This document shows, piece by piece, positions 19,697 through 28,607 of a stretch of DNA of 40,780 nucleotides (within the stretch, counting starts at the first letter, position 1; each line of letters begins with the position of its first letter). Made by a program: the position numbers and the translations under genes. The stretch comes from Janibacter limosus NBRC 16128. Lineage in GTDB: Bacteria > Actinomycetota > Actinomycetes > Actinomycetales > Dermatophilaceae. Location of the stretch: the NCBI RefSeq assembly GCF_001570985.1, contig NZ_BCSS01000032.1:1-40780 (forward strand), in the 5' to 3' direction. The notes below the pieces were generated by a model. It searched no databases. It was given only the letters and a program-made list of their open reading frames with translations, and was not told the origin of the DNA.

Positions 19697-20634
19697 CGAC
19701 GGATGGGCTCGTCCAGCTCTAGCGCGTAGTGCCTGAAGAAGGAGACGACGTCCATGCCGATGTGCTCGTAGAGGCCGAGGGCGCCGGTGCGCGAGTCGGT
19801 CGACAGGCCGCAGCGGGCGAGACCCCGTCTGCGTCCCTCGGCGAAGGAGTCGGCGAGCAGCGCCCGGGCCAGCCCGAGGCCACGGCAGTCCGCGGTCACC
19901 GCGAGCTCGTCGACCCACAGCATCCCGTCGTCGCTGCCGATGATCATCGCGACACCAACGATCGCGCCCTGCGGCTCGCGCACGACGCGGCAGCGCCAGG
20001 GCGCTGACTCCGCGCCCTCGAGGAAGTCGGCGGACCACTCCTCGTAGCTCGTCGGACGGCGTCCTGGCCACTCACCGAAGGCATCCTCGATCACGCGGTG
20101 CACGGCGCGCACCTCGTGGGCCGCACCTTCGCCCAGCGTGTGGCCCCGCGGGAGCGGCTGGTCGACCAGCCGGCGCTGCGGCGGCAGCTCCAGCACCCAT
20201 GCGTCGTACTCGGCGCGTGCGCCGGCCGCGACGAGGAAGGCCTCTGCCGGGCTCTCGACAGGGACCGTCTGCGAGACCTCGACCGCCCCGAGACCGGGGG
20301 CGCTCGTGCGAGCCCAGTCAAGGAGCGCCCGACCCAGGCCCCGACCACGCCACGCAGCCGAGACGACGGCGTCGAGGCGTCCGTGCCGTCCGATGACGAC
20401 GTACCCGACGAGCCGGTCCCCGTGGAGGACCCCCAGCGAGCGGCTGGCGAGGTCGGCGCCAGGCGTGCGCCAGCTGCGCTGGACGTCGACGAGCTCGGTC
20501 ATCGCCTCCGGCAGGCTCTCGATCTCGTCGGCTCGGGCGAGGTCGACGACCGCCTCCGCGTCCGTGACCTCGAGCGGGCGGACGGTGAGCGGGACACCAT
20601 CAGGCAGGGTGCAAGGACTGGTTCGCTCGCTCAT
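19693..20634 (-). CDS. Tandem GNAT-domain N-acetyltransferase
   Basis: The 313-residue protein carries two GNAT domains. Acetyl-CoA pyrophosphate-binding motifs appear as AAWRGRGLGRALLDWA in the N-terminal half and TADCRGLGLARALLADSF in the C-terminal half, the latter followed by TDSRTGALGLYEHIGM. The size and duplicated layout are like mycothiol synthase (MshD), but tandem GNATs have many substrates and I do not assign that function. Its start is divergent from the ilvB leader region. The 3' end overlaps the phosphatase gene by 4 bp. Confidence 0.85.
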   Translation of the reverse strand: MSERTSPCTLPDGVPLTVRPLEVTDAEAVVDLARADEIESLPEAMTELVDVQRSWRTPGADLASRSLGVLHGDRLVGYVVIGRHGRLDAVVSAAWRGRGLGRALLDWARTSAPGLGAVEVSQTVPVESPAEAFLVAAGARAEYDAWVLELPPQRRLVDQPLPRGHTLGEGAAHEVRAVHRVIEDAFGEWPGRRPTSYEEWSADFLEGAESAPWRCRVVREPQGAIVGVAMIIGSDDGMLWVDELAVTADCRGLGLARALLADSFAEGRRRGLARCGLSTDSRTGALGLYEHIGMDVVSFFRHYALELDEPIRR

Positions 20635-20710
20635 CGGGCCAGCCTGCCCCCTTCGACCGCTCTCGTCACGCGAGTATCCGTCCGCATCGTGGACTTCGCT
20701 GTCTCAGACG

Positions 20711-20745
20711 TTGACACGGGGTGGGCGGCGGGAGAAGGTAGCCGC
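20711..20745 (+). promoter_or_regulatory. Promoter of the ilvBNC operon
   Basis: A perfect -35 TTGACA (20711-20716), a 17-bp spacer and -10-like GAAGGT (20734-20739) are followed by 6 nt and the leader-peptide ATG at 20746. The leader mRNA would start at the leader codon itself, so the attenuator peptide is probably leaderless. GGAGAAGG in the same stretch could act as a ribosome site if transcription began further upstream. Confidence 0.6.
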
Positions 20746-20784
20746 ATGGCCCTCATCCTCGTACTTCCCCGGCGCGCTGCCTGA
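20746..20784 (+). CDS. ilvB leader peptide [12 protein letters not shown]
   Basis: This 12-residue ORF has a run of branched-chain codons, Leu-Ile-Leu-Val-Leu at positions 3-7, followed by Pro-Arg-Arg. It sits upstream of a terminator hairpin and the acetolactate synthase genes. This is the classical layout for ribosome-mediated attenuation and resembles the ilvB leader peptides described in Streptomyces and Corynebacterium. Ribosome stalling when charged Leu, Ile or Val tRNA is scarce would favour read-through into ilvB. Confidence 0.85.
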   Translation: MALILVLPRRAA

Positions 20785-20812
20785 GCGACGACTCGTCGTC
20801 GACGCAGCGCGC

Positions 20813-20846
20813 GCCCTTCATGTCCACCCGGACTGAGGGGCTTTTT
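20813..20846 (+). terminator. ilvB attenuator terminator
   Basis: GCCCTTCATGTCC (20813-20825) pairs with GGACTGAGGGGC (20830-20841): 12 pairs including one G-U, with one bulged T and loop ACCC, followed directly by TTTTT (20842-20846). Upstream, GCGCGCTGC (20772-20780) pairs with GCAGCGCGC (20804-20812), ending next to the terminator arm. A shifted pairing of GGCGCGC (20771-20777) with GCGCGCC (20809-20815) would invade it and could serve as part of an antiterminator. Confidence 0.8.
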
Positions 20847-20903
20847 CATGCCGGGAGAGGATCAGGAACACAGCAGATGGCACGCCAAACCGAAGGACAC
20901 ACG

Positions 20904-22793
20904 GTGACTGACACCAGCAGCAGCGCCCCCAGCCCGGCCGCGATGGCGCGCCGGCCCGGGACCGCCCGCCCGACCCCCGAGCAGGTGACCGGTGCCAAGA
21001 GCCTGGTCCTCGCCCTCGAGCACGTCGGTGCGGAGGTCGTCTTCGGCATCCCGGGCGGCGCGATCCTGCCGGCCTATGACCCACTCATGGACTCGACCGC
21101 GGTCCGTCACATCCTCGTGCGCCACGAGCAGGGCGCCGGCCACGCAGCCGAGGGCTATGCCTCGGCCACCGGCAAGGTCGGTGTCTGCATGGCCACCTCC
21201 GGCCCCGGCGCCACCAACCTCGTCACCGCGATCGCCGATGCCCACATGGACTCCGTGCCGATGGTCGCTATCACGGGCCAGGTCGCCTCGAGCTCCATCG
21301 GCACCGACGCCTTCCAGGAGGCGGACATCCGCGGCATCACGATGCCGATCACCAAGCACAACTACCTCGTGACCGACGCATCGCAGATCCCGCGCGTCAT
21401 CGCCGAGGCCTTCCACATCGCGAGCACCGGCCGACCCGGCCCGGTCCTCGTCGACATCGCCAAGGACGCGCTGCAGGCCACCACCACCTTTGCGTGGCCG
21501 CCGCAGATGGAGCTGCCGGGTTACCACCCGGTGACGCGTCCGCACGCCAAGCAGATCCGCGAGGCCGTGCGCCTGATGGCTGCCAGCCGGCAGCCGGTGC
21601 TCTACGTGGGCGGCGGCATCATCCGCGCCGGCGCCCACGCCGAGCTGCTCCGCCTGGCAGAGCTGACGGGCATCCCGGTCGTCACGACCCTGATGGCGCG
21701 GGGCGCCTTCCCCGACGGGCACCCGCTGCACCTGGGCATGCCCGGCATGCACGGGTCGGTCGCCGCCGTCACCGGTCTGCAGCGCAGCGACCTGCTCATC
21801 ACGCTCGGTGCGCGCTTCGACGACCGGGTGACCGGCCAGCTGTCCTCCTTCGCGCCCGGCGCCAAGGTCATCCACGCCGACATCGACCCGGCCGAGATCT
21901 CCAAGAACCGTGTGGCCGACGTGCCGATCGTCGGTGACGCCAAGGCGATCATCAGCGAGCTCATCGCCGCCATCGAGGCGGGCACGGGCGATGCCGCTGA
22001 GGTCAACCCGCACACCTACAACGCGTGGGCAGCGACGACGAGGGGCTGGACCCAGGAGTTCCCCGTCGGCTACACCGCTCCCTCCGAGGGCGCGCTCATG
22101 CCACAGCAGGTCATCGAGCGCATCGGTGCGATCACGGGCCCGGAGGCTGTCTACGCGGCCGGGGTCGGACAGCACCAGATGTGGGCCGCACAGTTCATCG
22201 GCTACGAGCGTCCCAACTCCTGGCTCAACTCCGGTGGTGCCGGGACGATGGGCTACTCGGTGCCTGCCGCCATGGGAGCCAAGGTCGGCGAGCCCGATCG
22301 TGTGGTGTGGGCGATCGACGGCGACGGCTGCTTCCAGATGACCAACCAGGAGCTCGCGACCTGCGTCATCAACGACATCCCGATCAAGGTCGCGATCATC
22401 AACAACTCGAGCCTGGGCATGGTCCGGCAGTGGCAGAGCCTCTTCTACAACGAGCGCTACTCCAACACCGACCTGCACACCTCGGTCGGCAACCGCATCC
22501 CTGACTTCGTCAAGCTCGCGGAGGCCTACGGCTGCGTGGGTCTGCGCTGCGAACGACCCGAGGACCTCGATGCCACCATCGAGCAGGCGATGGCGATCAA
22601 CGACCGCCCGGTCGTCATCGACTTCGTCGTCGAGCGGGACGCCATGGTGTGGCCGATGGTGCCCGCCGGCGTCAGCAATGACGCGATCCAGACGGCCCGT
22701 GACGCCGCCCCGGTCTGGGACCGGGAAGACTCCGAGGCCGACGAGCAAGCAGAAGACGTCGGCGCCGACCCCAGCGCTGACCAGGGCAAGTGA
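20904..22793 (+). CDS. ilvB: Acetolactate synthase, large (catalytic) subunit
   Basis: This 629-residue thiamine-diphosphate enzyme condenses two pyruvates to acetolactate (Val/Leu) or pyruvate with 2-ketobutyrate to acetohydroxybutyrate (Ile). It shows [20 protein letters not shown], the catalytic Glu in [18 protein letters not shown]-region motifs and the ThDP/Mg motif [20 protein letters not shown]...[15 protein letters not shown] at 20904 is preferred because AAGGA lies 6 nt upstream and the product (VTDTSSS...) fits actinobacterial IlvB; an in-frame ATG at 20877 is a weaker alternative. The acidic C-terminal tail is variable in the family. It is first in ilvBNC and controlled by the attenuator upstream. 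Confidence 0.97.
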   Translation: MTDTSSSAPSPAAMARRPGTARPTPEQVTGAKSLVLALEHVGAEVVFGIPGGAILPAYDPLMDSTAVRHILVRHEQGAGHAAEGYASATGKVGVCMATSGPGATNLVTAIADAHMDSVPMVAITGQVASSSIGTDAFQEADIRGITMPITKHNYLVTDASQIPRVIAEAFHIASTGRPGPVLVDIAKDALQATTTFAWPPQMELPGYHPVTRPHAKQIREAVRLMAASRQPVLYVGGGIIRAGAHAELLRLAELTGIPVVTTLMARGAFPDGHPLHLGMPGMHGSVAAVTGLQRSDLLITLGARFDDRVTGQLSSFAPGAKVIHADIDPAEISKNRVADVPIVGDAKAIISELIAAIEAGTGDAAEVNPHTYNAWAATTRGWTQEFPVGYTAPSEGALMPQQVIERIGAITGPEAVYAAGVGQHQMWAAQFIGYERPNSWLNSGGAGTMGYSVPAAMGAKVGEPDRVVWAIDGDGCFQMTNQELATCVINDIPIKVAIINNSSLGMVRQWQSLFYNERYSNTDLHTSVGNRIPDFVKLAEAYGCVGLRCERPEDLDATIEQAMAINDRPVVIDFVVERDAMVWPMVPAGVSNDAIQTARDAAPVWDREDSEADEQAEDVGADPSADQGK

Positions 22794-22801
22794 GGCAGAC
22801 C

Positions 22802-23311
22802 ATGAGCACCAAGCACACTCTCTCCGTCCTCGTCGAGAACAAGCCCGGCGTCCTCGCCCGGATCTCGGCGCTCTTCTCCCGCAGGGGATTCAACATCGAC
22901 TCGCTCGCGGTCGGCCCGACGGAGCACTCCGAGGTCTCCCGCATGACCGTCGTCGTCGAGGTGGACCTGCTGCCGCTGGAGCAGGTGACCAAGCAGCTCA
23001 ACAAGCTCGTCGAGGTGCTCAAGGTCGTCGAGCTCGACCCGCTCGCCTCGGTCAACAGCCAGGTCGTGCTCGTCAAGGTGCGCGCCGATGCAAACACTCG
23101 CAGCGGGGTCCTCGAGACGGCCCAGATGTTCAAGGCCAAGATCGTGGACACCACATCCGAGGCGATCGTCCTGCAGGCCATCGGCAACGCCGACAAGCTC
23201 AACTCGATGCTCGACATCCTCGAGCCGCACGGCATCAAGGAGCTCGTCCAGTCGGGCGTCGTGGCCATCGGCCGCGGTCCTCGCTCGATCACCGACCGTT
23301 CCAGACACTGA
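22802..23311 (+). CDS. ilvN: Acetolactate synthase, small (regulatory) subunit
   Basis: This 169-residue subunit begins with an ACT domain (HTLSVLVENKPGVLARISALF, SRRGFNIDSLAVGPTE), which binds valine or other branched-chain amino acids and confers feedback inhibition on IlvB. It continues with the C-terminal domain of IlvH/IlvN (GVLETAQMFKAKIVDTTSEA, MLDILEPHGIKELVQSGVVAIGRG). GAGG lies just upstream of ATG 22802, 8 bp after the ilvB stop. Confidence 0.97.
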   Translation: MSTKHTLSVLVENKPGVLARISALFSRRGFNIDSLAVGPTEHSEVSRMTVVVEVDLLPLEQVTKQLNKLVEVLKVVELDPLASVNSQVVLVKVRADANTRSGVLETAQMFKAKIVDTTSEAIVLQAIGNADKLNSMLDILEPHGIKELVQSGVVAIGRGPRSITDRSRH

Positions 23312-23319
23312 CCCCCTTC

Positions 23320-23350
23320 GTCATCGTCGCGCCGGACGCGAGACGATGAC
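23320..23350 (+). other. Hairpin between ilvN and ilvC
   Basis: GTCATCGTC (23320-23328) is exactly complementary to GACGATGAC (23342-23350), with three further inner pairs (GCG/CGC). It lies in the 83-bp ilvN-ilvC gap with no T tract. It could be an RNA processing or stability element or a partial terminator that adjusts ilvC levels. Confidence 0.5.
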
Positions 23351-23361
23351 ATCAGACGTGA

Positions 23362-24423
<1,062 letters not shown>

Positions 24424-24463
24424 TCACAGACTCCCGCTGCGGTCACCCCCGCGGTCGGGTCCC

Positions 24464-24507
24464 CACAGGGGGCGCCCACCGGCTCACCGGCCGGGGCGCC
24501 CCCTGTG
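24464..24507 (+). terminator. Hairpin downstream of ilvC
   Basis: CACAGGGGGCGCCC (24464-24477) is exactly complementary to 24494-24507, a 14-bp GC-rich stem with a 16-nt loop that itself contains CCGG...CCGG. Only a weak T-containing tail follows. It is 40 bp after the ilvC stop and probably ends the operon. Confidence 0.75.
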
Positions 24508-24529
24508 TCATGTCTCCCGCCCTCGCGAT

Positions 24530-24637
24530 TGGAGGTATACGCGCCGGTGATTCGCCCGCGCGTTGGCTTCCACCCGCGAAGGGGGGCCCGCCAGTGGAGG
24601 TATACGCGCGGGTGATTCGTCGGCGCGTATACCTCCA
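24530..24637. repeat. 108-bp paired-palindrome element, family B, copy 1
   Basis: Two 43-bp palindromes (24530-24572 and 24595-24637) are separated by a 22-bp spacer. The second is perfect over its arms (TGGAGGTATACGCGC and GCGCGTATACCTCCA, 15 bp); the first has the same left arm but four changes in its right arm. The outermost arms also pair with each other over 19 bp (24526-24544 with 24623-24641). The element lies between convergent ilvC and the ABC exporter gene. Copy 2, with identical geometry, is at 35510. Confidence 0.8.
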
Positions 24638-24686
24638 ATCGTGAGTGGGGGCGAAGGACAGGGGGCGAGCGAAGGGAGATCAGGCC

Positions 24687-27600
24687 TCAGCCGGCGAGGT
24701 GCCCCCATGCGGGGGACAGCTCGCTCCACGGGCCAACGGCGACGGCCCTGCCCGCGACGAGCACGACCACCCGGTCGGCCTGCTGGAGGGCCGCGCGCTT
24801 GGAGGTGGCACCGATGACGGTCGCCCCTCGTTCGCGCAGCCCGCGCCACAGGGCGATCTCGGTGGTCGCATCGAGCGCGGAGGAGACATCGTCGGCGAGC
24901 AGCAGCTCGGCCTCGGTGGCCAGCGCCCGGGCCAGCGCCAGTCGCTGGACCTGACCGCCGGACAGCCGCACGCCGCGGTGCCCGACGAGGGAGTCGGGGC
25001 CACCTGCGGAGGACACGTCCTCGGTGAGGCGGGCGAGAGACACCGGCTCGTCGAGGGGGCGCTCGTGCCCGAGCCGGACATTGTCGGTGAAGGTGCCCGA
25101 CAGCACCCTCGGCACCTGCGCGACGTGGGCGACTCGACCGGGACGCAGCACGCGCTGCGGGTCGGTGACGGGCTCGCCGTTCCACAGGACGCTACCGCGG
25201 TGGTCCACGAGCCCGGCGAGCGAGGCGAGCAGGCTCGACTTGCCCGACCCGACCTGACCGACGAGGAGCACGAGCTCACCCGCGTGGACGGTCAGGTCGA
25301 CCTCGCTCGCGCCGACGGTGCCGTCGTCGTGGACGACCGTGACATCGCGCAGCTCGAGGTGCTGCAGGGGCTCGCGCTCGCCGGCGACCGGCACCGGTGC
25401 GGTGCCTGCGACGAGGTCGACGCCCTCGGGGAGGTCCATCAGGTCGGCTCCACCGGCGAAGCGCGCGGTCTCGACCTGCCAGGCGCGCGTGCCCGGCGCC
25501 TCGGTGACGACCATGCTCGCGACCCGACCAAACCAGTCGAAGCCGGCGACCGCGCCCGAGACGAGGATGGCGGTGCCGAGTCCCCAGCCCCCGGCGACGT
25601 GGATCCACCAGGTGACGACGACACCGGACTGCACCATGATGAGCGGGACGGCGTCCAGGACGGCCTGCACCCGGTGTTCCTTGACCGCGGCGTCGACACG
25701 GCCGCCGTCGACCTCGCGCAGGTGGCGCCGGACGAAGGGGGTGGCTGCCGCCAGCTTGATGGTGCGCACCGACTCCAGTGCGGAGACGACGGCGCGACCG
25801 AAGCCCGCGCGTGCGGTGGAAGCCGCCGCAGCAGAGCGGCCTGCGATGGGTCGACCGAAGCTCGCCGCGACCGCGGAGGTGACCATGACGGTCAGGAGGA
25901 CAGCGCCGGCGACCCAGGTGCCGGCGAGCACCGCGGTGAGCGCGGCGATGACCAGTCCGTTGATGAAGTCGACCCACCGGTCGGCATAGCGCGCGTACCG
26001 GTCGGCATCCATCGAGCGGGCGACGACCTCGCCGGGAGGGGTGCGGGGCAGGCGCTCGGCGCGGATCTGTCCGGCGAGCACGGACATGCGCGTGCGCAGC
26101 ATGACCTCGATCCACCAGCGCGGGTAGCGGGCAAAGGCCTCAGCGGTGAGGAAGGGCACGACGAGCAGGCACACGGCAAGCACGACCGCGAGGGCCGTCG
26201 GAGTACGTCCGTCCTGGAGATCCTCGATGATCCGACCCCAGACGAGGCCGGTGACCGCGCCCTGTGCGCCGAGGAGCGACATCGCCAGGAAGCAGACCGC
26301 CCCGGCGATGCCCCAGATCGGCGTGACCGACAGCGCGTGCACGATGCCTCGCGCCAGCGAGGGGCCGTCGCCGACCTCGGGCTGCTCGGGAGGGGCTGTC
26401 GTGCGACGGCGCCCACCGACCGGGTCGAGGTCGGAGTGGTCGAGGTCCCCGTCGGCTGCCGGCACATCGGTCGCGGACTCGGTGCGGCTGTCGAGCAGGA
26501 GGCTGCGGAAGGGGCCCTCAACCCCCGCCAGCTCCGTGCGCCGGCCCTGCTGGATGACTCGTCCGTGGTCGAGGACGACGACGTGGGGTGCCCGCTCGAT
26601 GGTGTTGAGACGGTGGGCGATCAGGATGCCGGTGCGGCCCACGAGGAGCCGGTCCGCGGCCGAGACGACGCGCCGCTCGGTCAGCGGGTCCATCCGGGCG
26701 GTCGCCTCGTCGAGGACGACGACACGGACATCGCGCACGAGCAGCCGGGCGAAGGCCACGAGCTGCTCCTCACCAGCGGACAGGGTCGTGCCGCCGGGAC
26801 CGAGCAGCGTCTCGAGCCCGGCGGGCAGGCCGTCGACCCAGTCACGCAGCCCGAGCTCGACGATGGCCGCCTCGACATCGGCGCGGGGAGTGTCGTCGAA
26901 GAGGGCGATGTTGTCGGCGAGGGAGCCGGCCACGATCTCGGTGCGCTGCGTGACCACACCGACGTCCGTGCGCAGCTCCTGCAGGTCGATGTCGCGTACG
27001 TCGACACCGCCGACGAAGACGCTGCCGCGGGGCGGCTCGACCGCCCGGGAGACGAAGGACGCGAGGGTCGACTTGCCTGACCCCGTGCGCCCGACGAGCG
27101 CGACGGTCTCGCCGGCAGGAGCGGTGAAGGTGACATCACGCAGCGCGAAGCTGCCCTCGGCGTAGGAGAAGTCCAGGCCACGCACCTCGACGGCGACCTC
27201 GGCGCCCGTCGGGACCGCGACACCGCCCCGCGGCTCCGGCTCGACCGCGAGCATCTGGCGCAGACGGATGACCGCGCCCAGACCCGCTTGCAGGTCCGGC
27301 AGGTGGTTGGCCAGCTGGGTGACCAGACCGACGAAGGTCGAGGTGACGATGAAGAGGGTGACGAGCTCGCCCACGGACAGTGAGTCACTCACCGTCAGGG
27401 CGATGCCGGCGATGCCGATGCCTGCGAGCAGGGCGTGGAGCAGCAGCCCCGCGCGCCGGGCCAGCTGGCTCTCGAGCGTGACGACGTCACGGAAGCGTGC
27501 GTGGACCCGCGCCGTGAGCGTGGCGAGCCGCTGCACCATGTGCGCCTGTCCCAGGCTGGTGCGCAGGTCATCGCGTCCGGCGATGCCCTCCTCCAGCGCG

Positions 27601-28214
27601 CTCGCGTGGTCGGTCCAGGCCATCTCCTCGATGACCTTGCGGCGGGAGATCTCGCCGAGCAGGGGTCGCACGACCACCCCTGTGAGGCCTGCAAGCATGG
27701 GGAAGATCAACCAGGCAGGCCACCAGGTCAACCCCGCGACGATCCACATGGGCAGGACCGAGAAGGCGGTGCGGGCGAACATCCAGATCTGCCACCGCAT
27801 GAGGTTGCCGACCTCGTGGGTGTCGTCGTCGACGCGGTCGAGGATCTCGCCAGCAGCCTGCTCGGAGAGGACCGCGACCGGTTGGGCCAGGGCCGCGTCG
27901 AGCAGGTCATCGCGCAGCACGCCCTCGGCCCGGTCGGACAGGCCGACCCACACGACCTTGCCGATGTTGTCGATGACCGCTCCGCCGATGACCAGCACGG
28001 CGAGCATCTGGACGAGGGCGCTCGTCGGGGTCTCGGCGAGCCGGCCGATGACGACGGTGCCAAGGGTGAGCAGGATGGCGGCCAGAGCCGAGCACCCGAG
28101 CGCCGCTGCTGCGGCGGGTGAGCGCATCCGGCGCCAGGTGACGGTGCGCTCCGGGGGTGTCGGGTCGGTCGTGGGTGGGGGCGGCGTGGCGGTCCGCTCA
28201 AGGGTCTGGGTCAT
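24687..28214 (-). CDS. Fused heterodimer-type ABC exporter (TMD-NBD-TMD-NBD)
   Basis: This 1175-residue protein has two full exporter halves. NBD1: Walker A GRTGSGKST (K381), signature LSAGE, Walker B VVVLDEAT with catalytic E503, H-loop H534. NBD2: Walker A GQVGSGKSS (K992), signature LSGGQ, but Walker B ends LLLADD with D1109 where the catalytic Glu should be, and the switch His is K1139 (GATSKRA). One ATP site (NBD1 Walker/H plus the canonical NBD2 signature) is therefore intact and the other degenerate, as in the heterodimeric exporters TM287/288, BmrCD and TmrAB. The substrate is unknown; drug, lipid or peptide export are all possible. It lies within the ilv region but on the opposite strand. 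TAGCCT 9 nt before the ATG may be its -10. Confidence 0.92.
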   Translation of the reverse strand: MTQTLERTATPPPPTTDPTPPERTVTWRRMRSPAAAAALGCSALAAILLTLGTVVIGRLAETPTSALVQMLAVLVIGGAVIDNIGKVVWVGLSDRAEGVLRDDLLDAALAQPVAVLSEQAAGEILDRVDDDTHEVGNLMRWQIWMFARTAFSVLPMWIVAGLTWWPAWLIFPMLAGLTGVVVRPLLGEISRRKVIEEMAWTDHASALEEGIAGRDDLRTSLGQAHMVQRLATLTARVHARFRDVVTLESQLARRAGLLLHALLAGIGIAGIALTVSDSLSVGELVTLFIVTSTFVGLVTQLANHLPDLQAGLGAVIRLRQMLAVEPEPRGGVAVPTGAEVAVEVRGLDFSYAEGSFALRDVTFTAPAGETVALVGRTGSGKSTLASFVSRAVEPPRGSVFVGGVDVRDIDLQELRTDVGVVTQRTEIVAGSLADNIALFDDTPRADVEAAIVELGLRDWVDGLPAGLETLLGPGGTTLSAGEEQLVAFARLLVRDVRVVVLDEATARMDPLTERRVVSAADRLLVGRTGILIAHRLNTIERAPHVVVLDHGRVIQQGRRTELAGVEGPFRSLLLDSRTESATDVPAADGDLDHSDLDPVGGRRRTTAPPEQPEVGDGPSLARGIVHALSVTPIWGIAGAVCFLAMSLLGAQGAVTGLVWGRIIEDLQDGRTPTALAVVLAVCLLVVPFLTAEAFARYPRWWIEVMLRTRMSVLAGQIRAERLPRTPPGEVVARSMDADRYARYADRWVDFINGLVIAALTAVLAGTWVAGAVLLTVMVTSAVAASFGRPIAGRSAAAASTARAGFGRAVVSALESVRTIKLAAATPFVRRHLREVDGGRVDAAVKEHRVQAVLDAVPLIMVQSGVVVTWWIHVAGGWGLGTAILVSGAVAGFDWFGRVASMVVTEAPGTRAWQVETARFAGGADLMDLPEGVDLVAGTAPVPVAGEREPLQHLELRDVTVVHDDGTVGASEVDLTVHAGELVLLVGQVGSGKSSLLASLAGLVDHRGSVLWNGEPVTDPQRVLRPGRVAHVAQVPRVLSGTFTDNVRLGHERPLDEPVSLARLTEDVSSAGGPDSLVGHRGVRLSGGQVQRLALARALATEAELLLADDVSSALDATTEIALWRGLRERGATVIGATSKRAALQQADRVVVLVAGRAVAVGPWSELSPAWGHLAG

Positions 28215-28435
28215 GACCTGTCAAGGCTATGTCCACGCATCGACACGCGCCTCCCAATTCTCATCCCGGGCCGGCATGAGACGGGCGTCCACCCTCTGGA
28301 TGGGGTCTTCCGTCGCACCACCACGTCGGCGTACGGTCGCGATCGGCGGCCCACCCGGCCCACCCCCTTCGCACCATCGGCACTCCCACCCACGTCGTGC
28401 CCGTCCGCACCACCGCACGTACGTCAGGAGCCGTC
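28215..28435. other. Intergenic stretch upstream of the exporter and the 23-residue ORF
   Basis: These 221 bp separate the divergent exporter gene from a small ORF. A possible promoter for the plus strand is TACGGT at about 28331-28336. I see no repeat, RNA gene or longer ORF with typical codon usage; the open frames across it on the minus strand have no recognisable product. Confidence 0.3.
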
Positions 28436-28507
28436 ATGAGCGACGAGGCCACCGAAGCCCGCCGCGCCCTCCAGGAGAGCCTGGACCGCCGCGACAGCGG
28501 CGTGTGA
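28436..28507 (+). CDS. 23-residue small ORF upstream of ilvD
   Basis: The ATG at 28436 is preceded by AGGAG with 5-nt spacing, and the ORF encodes a hydrophilic, Arg/Glu/Asp-rich peptide (MSDEATEARRAL at the start, RRDSGV at the end). A perfect 17-bp hairpin follows 14 nt after the stop. It lacks a branched-chain codon run, so it does not look like a BCAA attenuation peptide. It may be a free-standing microprotein with its own terminator or an unrecognised leader of ilvD. Confidence 0.4.
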   Translation: MSDEATEARRALQESLDRRDSGV

Positions 28508-28521
28508 GCGCACCCGCACCA

Positions 28522-28559
28522 GCAGACCGCCCCCGACCGCACGGTCGGGGGCGGTCTGC
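28522..28559 (+). terminator. Perfect 17-bp hairpin between the small ORF and ilvD
   Basis: GCAGACCGCCCCCGACC (28522-28538) is exactly complementary to 28543-28559, with loop gcac. It stops transcripts coming from upstream, so ilvD must rely on its own promoter or on read-through. Confidence 0.8.
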
Positions 28560-28595
28560 ATGTGAGACGCGGTATCACCCCGCGGACCGGCGAAC

Positions 28596-28607
28596 TACGG
28601 TGGAGTC
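28596..28607 (+). promoter_or_regulatory. Probable -10 hexamer of a leaderless ilvD transcript
   Basis: TACGGT at 28596-28601 lies 6 nt before the ATG, after the terminator hairpin. The arrangement TACGGTggagtcATG is nearly the same as TAAGGTggaggcATG before the SRPBCC gene at 8145. Confidence 0.5.

Noticed and set aside
24530-24637. CRISPR-like array (repeat, spacer, repeat)
   Set aside because: Only two units occur at each locus, the units are palindromes with internal divergence, both loci have the same 22-bp spacing with unrelated spacers, and no cas genes are near. A palindromic intergenic repeat explains it better.
28436-28559. Branched-chain attenuator of ilvD
   Set aside because: The peptide has two Leu and one Val in 23 residues and no run, no alternative antiterminator pairing was seen, and ilvD has its own -10 after the hairpin.
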